This document shows positions 24,687-30,687 of a DNA stretch of 30,687 bases, in pieces; the stretch's first letter is position 1; each line of letters begins with the position of its first letter. Source of the stretch: Actinomycetes bacterium (GTDB lineage Bacteria > Actinomycetota > Acidimicrobiia > Acidimicrobiales > Palsa-688). The stretch covers positions 1 through 30,687 of the forward strand of contig JAKAQB010000047.1 in the NCBI GenBank assembly GCA_021811865.1, in the 5' to 3' direction. The position numbers and the translations under genes were made by a program. The notes beneath the pieces were generated by a model. It was given only the letters and a program-made list of their open reading frames with translations, did no database searches and was not told the origin of the DNA.

Positions 24687-25963
24687 GCCGCCACCTCGTC
24701 GATACCGGCGGGCTCGCCACCGCCTGGACGCTCGACGAGCACCCCGGCCTCGAAGCGGGCACCGGCGCGGACCAGCGCGACGAGGTGGGGGGCGTTGACC
24801 GCCCGCCAGCGCCTCTCGGCTGCTTCGATCAGCTTGAACGCCATGGCCAGGCCGGCGGCCTTGGAGCCGGGCCCCTTGGTGACCTTGGTCCGAAGCCGCA
24901 CCGTGGCGAAGGTCGACTCGATCGGGTTCGAGGTCTTCAGGTGAACCCAGTGCTCGGCGGGGAGGTCGTAGAAGGCGAGCAGTGCCTCGGTGTCGTCGAC
25001 GATCTTCGCTACCGCCTTCGGCCACTTGACCCCGTAGTCGGCGGCGAACGCCTCGATCGCGGCCAGCGCGTGCTCACGGTCGGCGGCATCTCGGATCTCT
25101 GCGATCGCCTTGCGGGCTGCGGGCTGGGCTGACTTGGGCAGCACGTTCAACACGTTGGCGGCCTTGTGGACCCAGCAGCGCTGTGTCCGGGTCTTGGGGA
25201 ACACGTCGCGCAGCGCCGCCCAGAACCCGAGCGCCCCGTCGCCAACAGCGATCACCGGGGCGGTCATGCCCCGACGGCGCAGGTCCCTCAGCACGTCAGC
25301 CCAGCTCTCGGTGGACGCCCGCTCCCCGTCGGTGATCGACACCAGCTCCTTGGTCCGATCGGCGCGGACCCCGACGATGACCAGGGCGCACAACCGCGAC
25401 TCGTCCAATCGGACGTTGAAGTGCACCCCGTCGGCCCACACGTAGACGTAGTCCACCCCTGCCAGGCTCCGGGCGGCGAAGCGCTCCCGCTCGTCCTGCC
25501 AGGTCTTGGTCAGCCGGGTCACCACCGACGCCGACAGGCCCGCCGCCGAGCCGAAGAACTCGCTCAGCGCCGGAGCGAAGTCCCCCGAGCTCATCCCGTG
25601 CAGGTACATCAACGGCAGCACCTCGGCCACCTTCGGGCTCTTACGGGCCCACGGAGGGATGATCGAGCTACGGAACCGGCACTTCTCGCCGGTCGCCTCG
25701 TCGACCCGGCGGTCGTTGACCCGGGGTGCCTCGATCTCGATCGGCCCCGACCCCGTGGTCACCGGCAGGCGCCGAGCGTGGCCGTTACGGACCACCAGGC
25801 GATGACCGTCGTCATCGACCTCGTCGGCGAAGGACGCCACGTACGCGTCGACCTCGGCCTCCAAAGCGGCGGCCAGCATGCGCCGGGCGCCCTCCCGGCA
25901 GATCTCGTCCAGCCCGAGCGCCAGATCCGCGCGGGCAGCCTCATCGGCAACTACTGTCAACAT
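24683..25963 (-). CDS. IS256-family (mutator-type) DDE transposase
   Basis: A 426-residue transposase with the complete IS256 catalytic set: D178 ([13 protein letters not shown]), D242 ([12 protein letters not shown]) and E349 ([12 protein letters not shown]), plus the C263-x2-H266 pair ([12 protein letters not shown]) characteristic of the family. The N-terminal region ([18 protein letters not shown]) and [22 protein letters not shown] are typical. The ATG at 25963 has AAGGA six bases upstream. No frameshift or stop interrupts it, so the element may be active. It excises and pastes the surrounding IS. The following zinc-ribbon gene starts within its stop codon. Confidence 0.95.
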   Translation of the reverse strand: MLTVVADEAARADLALGLDEICREGARRMLAAALEAEVDAYVASFADEVDDDGHRLVVRNGHARRLPVTTGSGPIEIEAPRVNDRRVDEATGEKCRFRSSIIPPWARKSPKVAEVLPLMYLHGMSSGDFAPALSEFFGSAAGLSASVVTRLTKTWQDERERFAARSLAGVDYVYVWADGVHFNVRLDESRLCALVIVGVRADRTKELVSITDGERASTESWADVLRDLRRRGMTAPVIAVGDGALGFWAALRDVFPKTRTQRCWVHKAANVLNVLPKSAQPAARKAIAEIRDAADREHALAAIEAFAADYGVKWPKAVAKIVDDTEALLAFYDLPAEHWVHLKTSNPIESTFATVRLRTKVTKGPGSKAAGLAMAFKLIEAAERRWRAVNAPHLVALVRAGARFEAGVLVERPGGGEPAGIDEVAA

Positions 25964-25970
25964 CGGCGTT

Positions 25971-26031
25971 CCTTCCTCGCCGGCGGTCCATCGCCGGCAG
26001 TCTCGTTGGTTGGGTACTTCAACGAGGAAGG
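25971..26031. repeat. Subterminal inverted repeats at the IS256 transposase 5' end
   Basis: CCTTCCTCG (25971-25979) pairs with CGAGGAAGG (26023-26031), CTCGTTG (26002-26008) pairs with CAACGAG (26020-26026), and GCCGGCG and CGCCGGC flank the six-base loop near 25986-25991. They overlap the transposase leader and the right terminal repeat, so they may bind transposase or limit read-through translation. Confidence 0.55.
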
Positions 26032-26049
26032 TACGCCGCGCCCGGGCTC
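26026..26049. repeat. Proposed right terminal inverted repeat of the IS256 element
   Basis: Its complement read inward contains GCGCGGCGTACCTTCC, matching the left end in the GCGGCGT and CCTTCC blocks. It lies 63-86 bp upstream of the transposase ATG. Confidence 0.5.
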
Positions 26050-26115
26050 AGATCGTCGATCCACAAGTTCTGGTTATATCTCGACGGGCGGGGCACGGCC
26101 GGACAGTATGTCCTC

Positions 26116-26685
26116 GTGCCCGCCGACCCGCTCGCCCACGAGGGCGCCACGGCCGCCGTCGTCCCGGTGCTCCACACCCCGGCCCGCAACGCCGGCGGCG
26201 TCGCCGAGCTCGCCGTCGAGGCCGCACCGTCGGACTGGTCGGCTACGGCGCTGTCGGGGCGCGCCATCGCCTGGCCCCTCGAGGGGCTCGGCATGCGGGT
26301 CGTCGCCCACGGCCCGTACCAACCCGACGCGCCGGCCAGCTTGGCGGAGGTGCTCGCCAGCTCCGACGTGGTCTCGCTGCATGCCGCCGTCACGGCCGAG
26401 ACCCACGGCATGATCGGTGCCGCGCAACTGGCCGCCATGCGCCCCGGCTCGGTGCTCATCAACACTGCCCGGGCCGCCCTGGTGGACACCGGGGCGCTCG
26501 TCGACGCCCTCTCCTCCGGACATCTCGCCGGCGCCGCCATCGACCACTTCGACGGCGAGACCCTGCCCGCCGGCCATCCCCTGCTCGCCATGCCCAACGT
26601 CGTGGCGACCCCGCACCTCGCCAACCCGGAAGTGCTCGGAACCGATCCGGTCACGGCGGCCGGCGGGGGCGGCACGGCTCCATGA
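26116..26685 (+). pseudogene. D-isomer-specific 2-hydroxyacid dehydrogenase remnant
   Basis: The NAD-dependent 2-hydroxyacid dehydrogenase pattern is clear: [18 protein letters not shown], then [44 protein letters not shown] (catalytic Arg), [28 protein letters not shown] (Glu and His). The N-terminal about 90 residues are missing. The Rossmann loop [12 protein letters not shown] exists in the DNA near 26225-26260, but in a different frame from the sequence on both sides. At least two further segments seem deleted, after ELAVE and between TPHLA and NPEVLG. The frame stays open by compensation, but no functional enzyme is expected. Its end overlaps the aldolase ATG by four bases. Confidence 0.78.
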
Positions 26686-27347
26686 CCCCGCCCCGCGTGG
26701 TCGACGCCACTGCTGACATCCTCTCCGCCGCCCGCGAGCTCCTGGCGAAGGACCTGGTGGAGGGGACGGCGGGGAACCTTTCGGCCCGGCGGCCCGACGG
26801 GCTGGTCGTGGTGACCCCCTCGTCGGTCGACTACCGGGCGATGGGCCCCGATGACCTCATCGTGGTCGACCTGGACGGGGCGGTGGTCGAGCCCGCCGTC
26901 GCCGAGGGCCGCAGCCCCACCTCCGAGCTCGCCCTGCACCTCGCCTGCTACCGCGCCTTCGACGACGTCGCCGCCGTCATCCACGCCCACTCCGTCTGGG
27001 CCACCATGTGGGCGGCCGCCCGCCTGCCGATACCAGTGTGCATCGACGAGTTCGCCCTCTACGTGGGCGGCGACGTGCGGTGCGCCCCGTACGCGCCGTC
27101 GGGCACGCCCGAGCTTGCAGCCAACGCCGTGGCCGCGCTCGCCGGCAGGGGCGCCGCCCTGCTCGCCAACCACGGACTGGTAGCGGTCGGCCCCAGCCCG
27201 GCTCGCGTCCTCCACATCGTTGCGCTGGTGGAACGGGTGGCCCAGATCGCATGGGGTGCCCGGCTCCTCGGCGGTGCCGTCGATCCGCCCGACGAGGCCG
27301 TGGCGCGCTTCGCCGGCGTGTACGAGGTGATGCGGCAGCTGCCGTAG
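26682..27347 (+). CDS. Class II aldolase/adducin family protein
   Basis: A 221-residue zinc-dependent aldolase of the FucA/AraD family. The catalytic glutamate (E82 in [10 protein letters not shown]) and zinc ligands H101-x-H103 ([10 protein letters not shown]) and H164 ([11 protein letters not shown]) are all present, as are the phosphate-binding GTAGNLSAR (28-36) and VTPSSVDY (44-51). Such enzymes split sugar phosphates such as fuculose or ribulose phosphates; the substrate cannot be told here. The ATG overlaps the dehydrogenase remnant's stop (ATGA), so it was the last gene of a carbohydrate operon. It looks intact, though its upstream partners are not. Confidence 0.9.
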   Translation: MTPPRVVDATADILSAARELLAKDLVEGTAGNLSARRPDGLVVVTPSSVDYRAMGPDDLIVVDLDGAVVEPAVAEGRSPTSELALHLACYRAFDDVAAVIHAHSVWATMWAAARLPIPVCIDEFALYVGGDVRCAPYAPSGTPELAANAVAALAGRGAALLANHGLVAVGPSPARVLHIVALVERVAQIAWGARLLGGAVDPPDEAVARFAGVYEVMRQLP

Positions 27348-27367
27348 CGAGAGGGCTGGCGGGGTGG

Positions 27368-27383
27368 GCCGGCGGTCGCCGGC
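27368..27383 (+). terminator. GC hairpin after the aldolase gene
   Basis: GCCGGC and GCCGGC, which is self-complementary, pair around a GGTC loop, 20 bp past the aldolase stop. No U-tract follows. The position suits a terminator. Confidence 0.3.
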
Positions 27384-27523
27384 GGAGAGGTGCGGGCCGA
27401 CCGGCGGGGCGAGAACAGCGGCGAGGCGGTCGGAGGCACGGCCAGAGGAGCGGGTGAAGCACCCTGCCGGGGGGAAGGAGCGGGGTGAGGGGCGGTGGGC
27501 TGGTCTGGCACGAGTGGGATTCT

Positions 27524-27558
27524 TGCCGTCTGCCGTCTGCCGTCTGCCGTCTGCCGTC
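27524..27558. repeat. TGCCGTC tandem repeat, five copies
   Basis: Five perfect head-to-tail copies of the 7-mer TGCCGTC, with a sixth copy beginning TGCC and then diverging. It is in non-coding DNA and should vary in copy number between strains. Confidence 0.95.
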
Positions 27559-27619
27559 TGCCCGCGGTCGTCCGCTGTCGCTGGCCAGCCCCCCGTTCGA
27601 AGCGCGCGCAGCCGACCGA

Positions 27620-27699
27620 ACCGCGCGCATACGGGACGGCATCTGGGGCTGGATGCGCGCGGTCGTAGTAGCTGCGCGCGGTTTGCCCCCTCGTGGGGC
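27620..27699. repeat. Inverted repeats in the convergent intergenic region
   Basis: ACCGCGCGCAT (27620-27630) pairs exactly with ATGCGCGCGGT (27653-27663) across a 22-base loop; GCGCGCGGTT recurs at 27674-27683 and could compete for the same arm. GCCCC/GGGGC with loop CTCGT (27685-27699) follows. These could be bidirectional terminators. Confidence 0.5.
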
Positions 27700-27776
27700 T
27701 CTCGGATCAGTGCATTGCGCTCGTAGGGGGTCAATACTGCGAACCGCGCCGGCCCCCCGGGCCTGTCAGCGGCCCG

Positions 27777-28268
27777 TCAGGTCTCGGCCTCGTCCTCGAT
27801 CTGGTGCTCCAACCACTGCACTGGACCTGTCGAGTGGTCGGGGCGGTTGCGGAGGGCAAGGAGCAGGAGGACGACGGTGACGATGAGCCCGGCGAGGATC
27901 GTCATGTCCATCCCGTGAAGGAACCCGGGCGCCGTGTGGGCCTCGTGGGTGCGGAGGCTGAGCTCCGTCCCCATCCGGGAATAGGGCAGCAGCCCCATCA
28001 CCGCGCCAGCGAACAGCCAACCGGCCAGGAGCAGGCCCCGTACCGCCGTCAGGTGGAGCATCAGGCTCCGGTGTGTGAGCCGCACGACGGAGTAGAACAC
28101 CAGCACGGCGAACGGGACGGCGGCGACGATCACCCCGACGAGCACGTCCCCGGCGCGCGAGTGCCCCCCGACGGCTCCGGCGGCGTCGACGAGCGGGAAG
28201 CCGAGCACGCGACACAGGACAAAACCCGTGATCACCGCCGCCAAGGCGCCGTAGTGGTGCCGAGACAC
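27777..28268 (-). CDS. Four-helix integral membrane protein, unknown function
   Basis: A 163-residue protein with about four hydrophobic helices (roughly 7-30, 42-62, 72-95 and 118-140) and a short acidic cytosolic-looking tail (LEHQIEDEAET). I do not recognise a family. A His/Met-containing loop (HEAHTAPGFLHGMDMTILAG) lies before the last helix, which may or may not bind metal. The GTG at 28268 has a full AGGAGG just three bases upstream, shorter than the usual spacing but strong. It is convergent with the aldolase and divergent from the tRNA. The open frame, codon use and SD support a real gene. Confidence 0.75.
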   Translation of the reverse strand: MSRHHYGALAAVITGFVLCRVLGFPLVDAAGAVGGHSRAGDVLVGVIVAAVPFAVLVFYSVVRLTHRSLMLHLTAVRGLLLAGWLFAGAVMGLLPYSRMGTELSLRTHEAHTAPGFLHGMDMTILAGLIVTVVLLLLALRNRPDHSTGPVQWLEHQIEDEAET

Positions 28269-28388
28269 GATCCTCCTAAGGTGTGTTCGGCTTTCGATGG
28301 TACTGCCGGACGGCCCCCGCCCGGTGGCGCCCGCTGCAGAGCTCTCGGGTTGGCCGTGTAGGGTGTGACTTCCGCGATGGCCGGGCTG

Positions 28389-28406
28389 CCGCCCGCCTTA
28401 GGGCGG
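28389..28406 (+). repeat. Hairpin mimicking the tRNA-Val 5' end
   Basis: CCGCCC and GGGCGG pair around GCCTTA. The GGGCGGTT at 28401-28408 repeats the first eight bases of the tRNA (28423-28430), so CCGCCC here could also pair with the acceptor arm. It lies in the precursor leader region. Confidence 0.5.
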
Positions 28407-28422
28407 TTCCCCGGGAGCTTCC

Positions 28423-28496
28423 GGGCGGTTAGCTCAGCTGGTTAGAGCGCAGCCTTCACACGGCTGAGGTCGGAGGTTCGAGTCCTCTACCGCCCA
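28423..28496 (+). tRNA. tRNA-Val (anticodon CAC)
   Basis: A complete cloverleaf: acceptor arms GGGCGGT and ACCGCCC, D arm GCTC/GAGC, anticodon stem CAGCC/GGCTG with loop TTCACAC (anticodon CAC at 28457-28459, reads GUG), five-base variable loop AGGTC, T arm GGAGG-TTCGAGT-CCTCT with one G-U pair, and discriminator A. The CCA end is not encoded (CCG follows), so it must be added after transcription. Confidence 0.96.
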
Positions 28497-28500
28497 CCGA

Positions 28501-28544
28501 CCTACCTACCTACCTACCTACCTACCTACCTACCTACCTACCTA
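28501..28544. repeat. (CCTA)11 tetranucleotide microsatellite
   Basis: Eleven perfect CCTA units begin four bases after the tRNA 3' end. They grade into CCACCCACCC-type imperfect repeats. Such long perfect tetranucleotide arrays are unusual in bacteria, and the array would be the trailer of the tRNA precursor. Confidence 0.97.
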
Positions 28545-28708
28545 CCACCCACCCTCACCACCACCCGCCGCAAAAATCCTGGTCAGAGCGGGTGTGGGGA
28601 TCCCGGCCAGGTAGCAAGCGAAGGTTCACGCCGCGATTGCGCCGCGGTAGGGTCGGCCCAAAGGCCGCCGTCGCGCCGCGGTAGCGCCGCGCCGCCCTCG
28701 TGACGGCC

Positions 28709-29072
28709 ATGAGCGACCCAACCGCATCCACCACCCGACCCCCCGAGCTGTGGACCGTCGACCAGCTCGCCGACTACTTGGGGACCAACCGCAACACGGG
28801 TCTACGGGCTCACCCACCACCACCGCATCGGCTTCATCCGGGTCGGCAAGACGGTCGGGTTCCGGCCCGAGGACGTGGCCGCCTGGCTGGAGTCCGAGGT
28901 CGTCCAGGCCACCGGGCCCGAGCTCCGGGCCCCCAAGGCCTGGTCGTGCTCGTCGTTCCTGGTCAAGGCGGCTGCCGACATCCTGGACCCTTCAGGCTCG
29001 ATCAACGCCAGTACGCTGCCCGTCAGGTCGGGCTGGCGCCAGTGGAACGGGACCGGATCGATCGGGCGATAG
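28709..29072 (+). pseudogene. Excisionase-like helix-turn-helix gene, frameshifted
   Basis: The first frame gives MSDPTASTTRPPELWTVDQL and ADYLGTNRNT, the start of an excisionase/MerR-like winged HTH domain. One extra G in the GGG at 28798-28800 breaks the frame. In the next frame the domain continues as VYGLTHHHRIGFIRVGKTV and FRPEDVAAWLESE, which completes the pattern. The second half runs on without recognisable homology to a stop at 29072, where it overlaps the crotonase 3' end. It may be a decayed element gene or contain a sequencing error. Excisionase-like proteins go with integrated elements, which fits the adjacent tRNA. Confidence 0.7.
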
Positions 29073-29793
29073 CGTCGCTGATCCTCGAATGGGTGTCGGC
29101 GCTGCTCCAGATCCGGGCTACTTCCCCATCGTGCTCGCAGCGTTCGTCCATCCACCGAAGCGATCTGAGGCGCAGGTGCGACTTCGCGAGCGCAGCCGAC
29201 TCCCCAGGGTGCTCGGCGAGCTGCCTTGCGACGGCCGTCGCCCTTTGCATCAGGTCGTGACCGGGTGCGAGCTCGTGGACGAGGCCGACTCGCGTCGCTT
29301 CGGCAGGTGAGTGCAGCTTGCCCCCGAGGAGGACCTTGCCTGCGTGATGGGCGCAGGCGAAGCTCACGATCTCTATGGCCGCTGCCGGGAACGGGACCCC
29401 CACCACCAGCTCCGATACGCCGATGACGGACGGTCCTTCGGTCATCAGCCTGAAGTCGGCACAAGCCGCCAACACGCATCCTCCAGCGATCGCGGAACCG
29501 TTGATCGCTGCGACCACGGGAAGCGGCGTCGCGAACCACGCACGGAACGTCTCGTGTAGCCGAGTGATCAGCTCGAACGCGTAGGTGTCGTTGCCGTCGA
29601 GGACACGGTAGAGATCGACGCCGGCTGAGAACACCGGGCGGGAGCTCGTTAGCACGACGGCACGTGCCCCGGAGGACTCGACCTGGTGCAGCGTGCTCGT
29701 CAGCTCAGCGAGGAGCTCGATGTCGAGAGCGTTCACCTTGCCGTGCCCGAGACTGACCAGCGCGACATGACCCTGGAGCTCGACCTCGATCAC
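29023..29793 (-). CDS. Enoyl-CoA hydratase/isomerase (crotonase) family protein
   Basis: A 256-residue crotonase-fold protein. The two oxyanion-hole regions are visible: VFSAGVDLYRVL (54-65) and INGSAIAGGCVLAACADFRL (97-116). A glutamate in the acid-base position occurs in GVSELVVGVPFPAAAIEI (E128). Members hydrate or isomerise acyl-CoA thioesters, and the actual substrate is unknown. The GTG at 29793 has a strong GGAGG seven bases upstream. It appears complete and stands alone among mobile remnants, so it may be acquired. Its 3' end overlaps the HTH remnant on the opposite strand. Confidence 0.9.
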   Translation of the reverse strand: MIEVELQGHVALVSLGHGKVNALDIELLAELTSTLHQVESSGARAVVLTSSRPVFSAGVDLYRVLDGNDTYAFELITRLHETFRAWFATPLPVVAAINGSAIAGGCVLAACADFRLMTEGPSVIGVSELVVGVPFPAAAIEIVSFACAHHAGKVLLGGKLHSPAEATRVGLVHELAPGHDLMQRATAVARQLAEHPGESAALAKSHLRLRSLRWMDERCEHDGEVARIWSSADTHSRISDAIARSIRSRSTGASPT

Positions 29794-30057
29794 TCTTGGA
29801 CCTCCACGACTTGGCCTCCGGCAGTGCTGCCGAAGCCTGGTTGGACCACCGGCCGCCGAAACGGCCTCCTCACGATGGCAAGGCGGAGCCGGAGCAGCAA
29901 GGCGGGGAAGGCTCCCAGCATGGCAGACAGCGCCTCCGACGCTGACCTGTGTATGCGTGAGGTGGTCCTGGTCCGGGTCGCCTCAGTCGCCTGTGGGTGC
30001 GGACAAGCCCTCAGCCCGGATCAGATCCTCGGCCGGGGATCCAGGGCCCTCCCTATG

Positions 30058-30523
30058 TGGCCGGATACCTGCCGAACGACGTGGCGGCCATCGTCGGCAG
30101 CCGCCTGAAGGTGATCTTCGCCCAGCCCGACGTGGCCAACGGCCAACGCCGCGCGGCGGCTGGCGGATGGACTCGAAGCCGATCATCCCGACGCCGCCGC
30201 CTCGCTGCAAGAAGGGCTCAACACTGTTCACCCTCCGCCGCCTGGGCATCGGCGGCACGTTGGCCAAGACGCTCACCAACACGAACTGCATCGAGTCGAT
30301 GATCTCGATCCCCCGGCGCACAACAGCGCACCACCGGACGGGTGACCAAGTGGAAGGACGGCTCGATGGAGAAGCGCTGGATCCCAGCCGGCATGCGCGA
30401 GGCAGAGCGCTCGTTCTGCCGGGTCCGCGGCACACCGACATGAAGAACCTCGTCGCCGCCCTGCGCAAGGAGACGGCACCCATCGGAGACGCACCCGCCG
30501 AGCACTCTCATGCCGCAGCCTGA
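30058..30523 (+). pseudogene. IS256-type (mutator) transposase C-terminal remnant
   Basis: Pieces in alternating frames match the C-terminal part of a second IS256-type transposase: NDVAAIVGSRLKVIFAQPD, LADGLEADHPDAAASLQEGL, LRRLGIGGTLAKTLTNTNCIESMIS (with the catalytic Glu), RVTKWKDGSMEKRWIPAGM-type sequence, REAERSFCRVRG and HTDMKNLVAALRKE, ending at 30523. At least three frameshifts and the loss of the N-terminal half make it inactive. It differs clearly from the intact IS256 transposase at 24683-25963, so it is not a copy of that element. Bases 29794-30057 before it show no supported gene. Confidence 0.78.
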
Positions 30524-30572
30524 ACGAGCCGTGGCCACCGCTGAACTTCAACAATCGGGATACTGGGCGATT

Positions 30573-30687
30573 TCAGGCGGTGGCAGCGTCACCGTGTTCC
30601 AATAGTAGCATGTTCAGCTTCTCGGATGGTTTCAGGAATCCGAGGGTTTCGCGGGGCCGGTTGTTGAGCAAGAATGCGACGTTGTCG
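30573..30687 (-). CDS. IS30-family transposase, C-terminal fragment
   Basis: The last 37 residues of a transposase, DNVAFLLNNRPRETLGF followed by LKPSEKLNMLLLEHGDAATA. The NNRPRETLGF...P.E.LN.LL pattern is the C-terminal signature of IS30-family DDE transposases. The gene continues off the right edge. About 50 bp separate its stop from the IS256 remnant, which probably includes the end of this element. Base composition is slightly less GC-rich than the housekeeping block. Confidence 0.85.
   Translation of the reverse strand, partial: DNVAFLLNNRPRETLGFLKPSEKLNMLLLEHGDAATA

Larger units (their letters stand above)
24290..26049 (-). mobile_element. IS256-family insertion sequence with a second zinc-ribbon gene
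   Basis: A roughly 1.76-kb element containing an apparently intact IS256-type transposase and, coupled behind it, a 117-residue zinc-ribbon protein. The proposed ends are imperfect inverted repeats at 24290-24313 and 26026-26049, sharing GCGGCGT and CCTTCC in matching positions. I could not find a clear 8-9 bp target duplication. The left end is 20 bp from the kinase remnant and the right end is about 65 bp from the dehydrogenase remnant. The extra gene explains why it is longer than usual IS256 elements (about 1.3-1.5 kb). The boundaries are approximate. Confidence 0.75.
27348..27776. other. Intergenic region rich in small repeats
   Basis: A 429-bp stretch without a supported gene. It contains a hairpin just after the aldolase, a 7-bp tandem repeat, an 11-bp inverted repeat and a further small hairpin, listed separately. 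It lies between two convergent genes, so it probably holds both terminators. Confidence 0.6.

Noticed and set aside
27524..27558. A CRISPR array
   Set aside because: The repeats are contiguous 7-mers without spacers. The CCTA array at 28501-28544 is rejected for the same reason.
29794..30057. A small plus-strand gene (29872-30108)
   Set aside because: No SD or recognisable motif, and it runs into the transposase remnant in another frame.

Overview
The window is very GC-rich and reads as an actinobacterial chromosome. The evidence is gene content: a phosphatidylinositol-mannoside (PIM) lipid block, an MshC-type mycothiol ligase, an F420:NADPH reductase-like protein and a long Rel protein. The gene order alaS, rarA, hisS, rel, apt, secF/secD, yajC, ruvB/A/C, yebC, pdxT/pdxS, pimA, acyltransferase, PI-phosphate synthase, HIT, thrS is, from memory, the same backbone as the Mycobacterium tuberculosis alaS to thrS region. 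The GC content, the many GTG starts and the degenerate M48 neighbour suggest a deep-branching class such as Acidimicrobiia, but this placement is inference.

Region 1 (1-23386) is a housekeeping block read entirely from the minus strand, with mostly tiny gaps or 1-4 nt overlaps. In transcription order it carries an F420 reductase-like gene, mshC, thrS, a HIT phosphorylase, PI-phosphate synthase, a PIM acyltransferase, pimA, a membrane protein that looks like a catalytically dead M48 protease, pdxS-pdxT, yebC, ruvCAB, yajC-secD-secF, apt, rel, hisS, rarA, two small membrane/coiled-coil genes and the 5' end of alaS. Two intergenic gaps (3536-3903 and 17019-17216) hold long near-perfect palindromes.

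Region 2 (23446-27776) turns to accessory DNA. A plus-strand membrane-anchored thioredoxin-like gene is followed by a decayed carbohydrate operon: an FGGY kinase remnant, a D-2-hydroxyacid dehydrogenase remnant and an apparently intact class II aldolase. A complete IS256-family element sits between the two remnants and carries an unusual second, translationally coupled zinc-ribbon gene.

Region 3 (27777-30687) has a four-helix membrane protein, a tRNA-Val(CAC) with a (CCTA)11 microsatellite 4 nt beyond its 3' end, a frameshifted excisionase-like HTH gene, a crotonase-family gene, a frameshifted IS256-type transposase remnant and the C-terminus of an IS30-type transposase running off the edge. 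This looks like a tRNA-adjacent site that accumulates mobile DNA. The best candidates for something undescribed are the two-gene IS256 element, the conserved-looking M48 pseudoprotease beside PIM synthesis, and the long intergenic palindromes.
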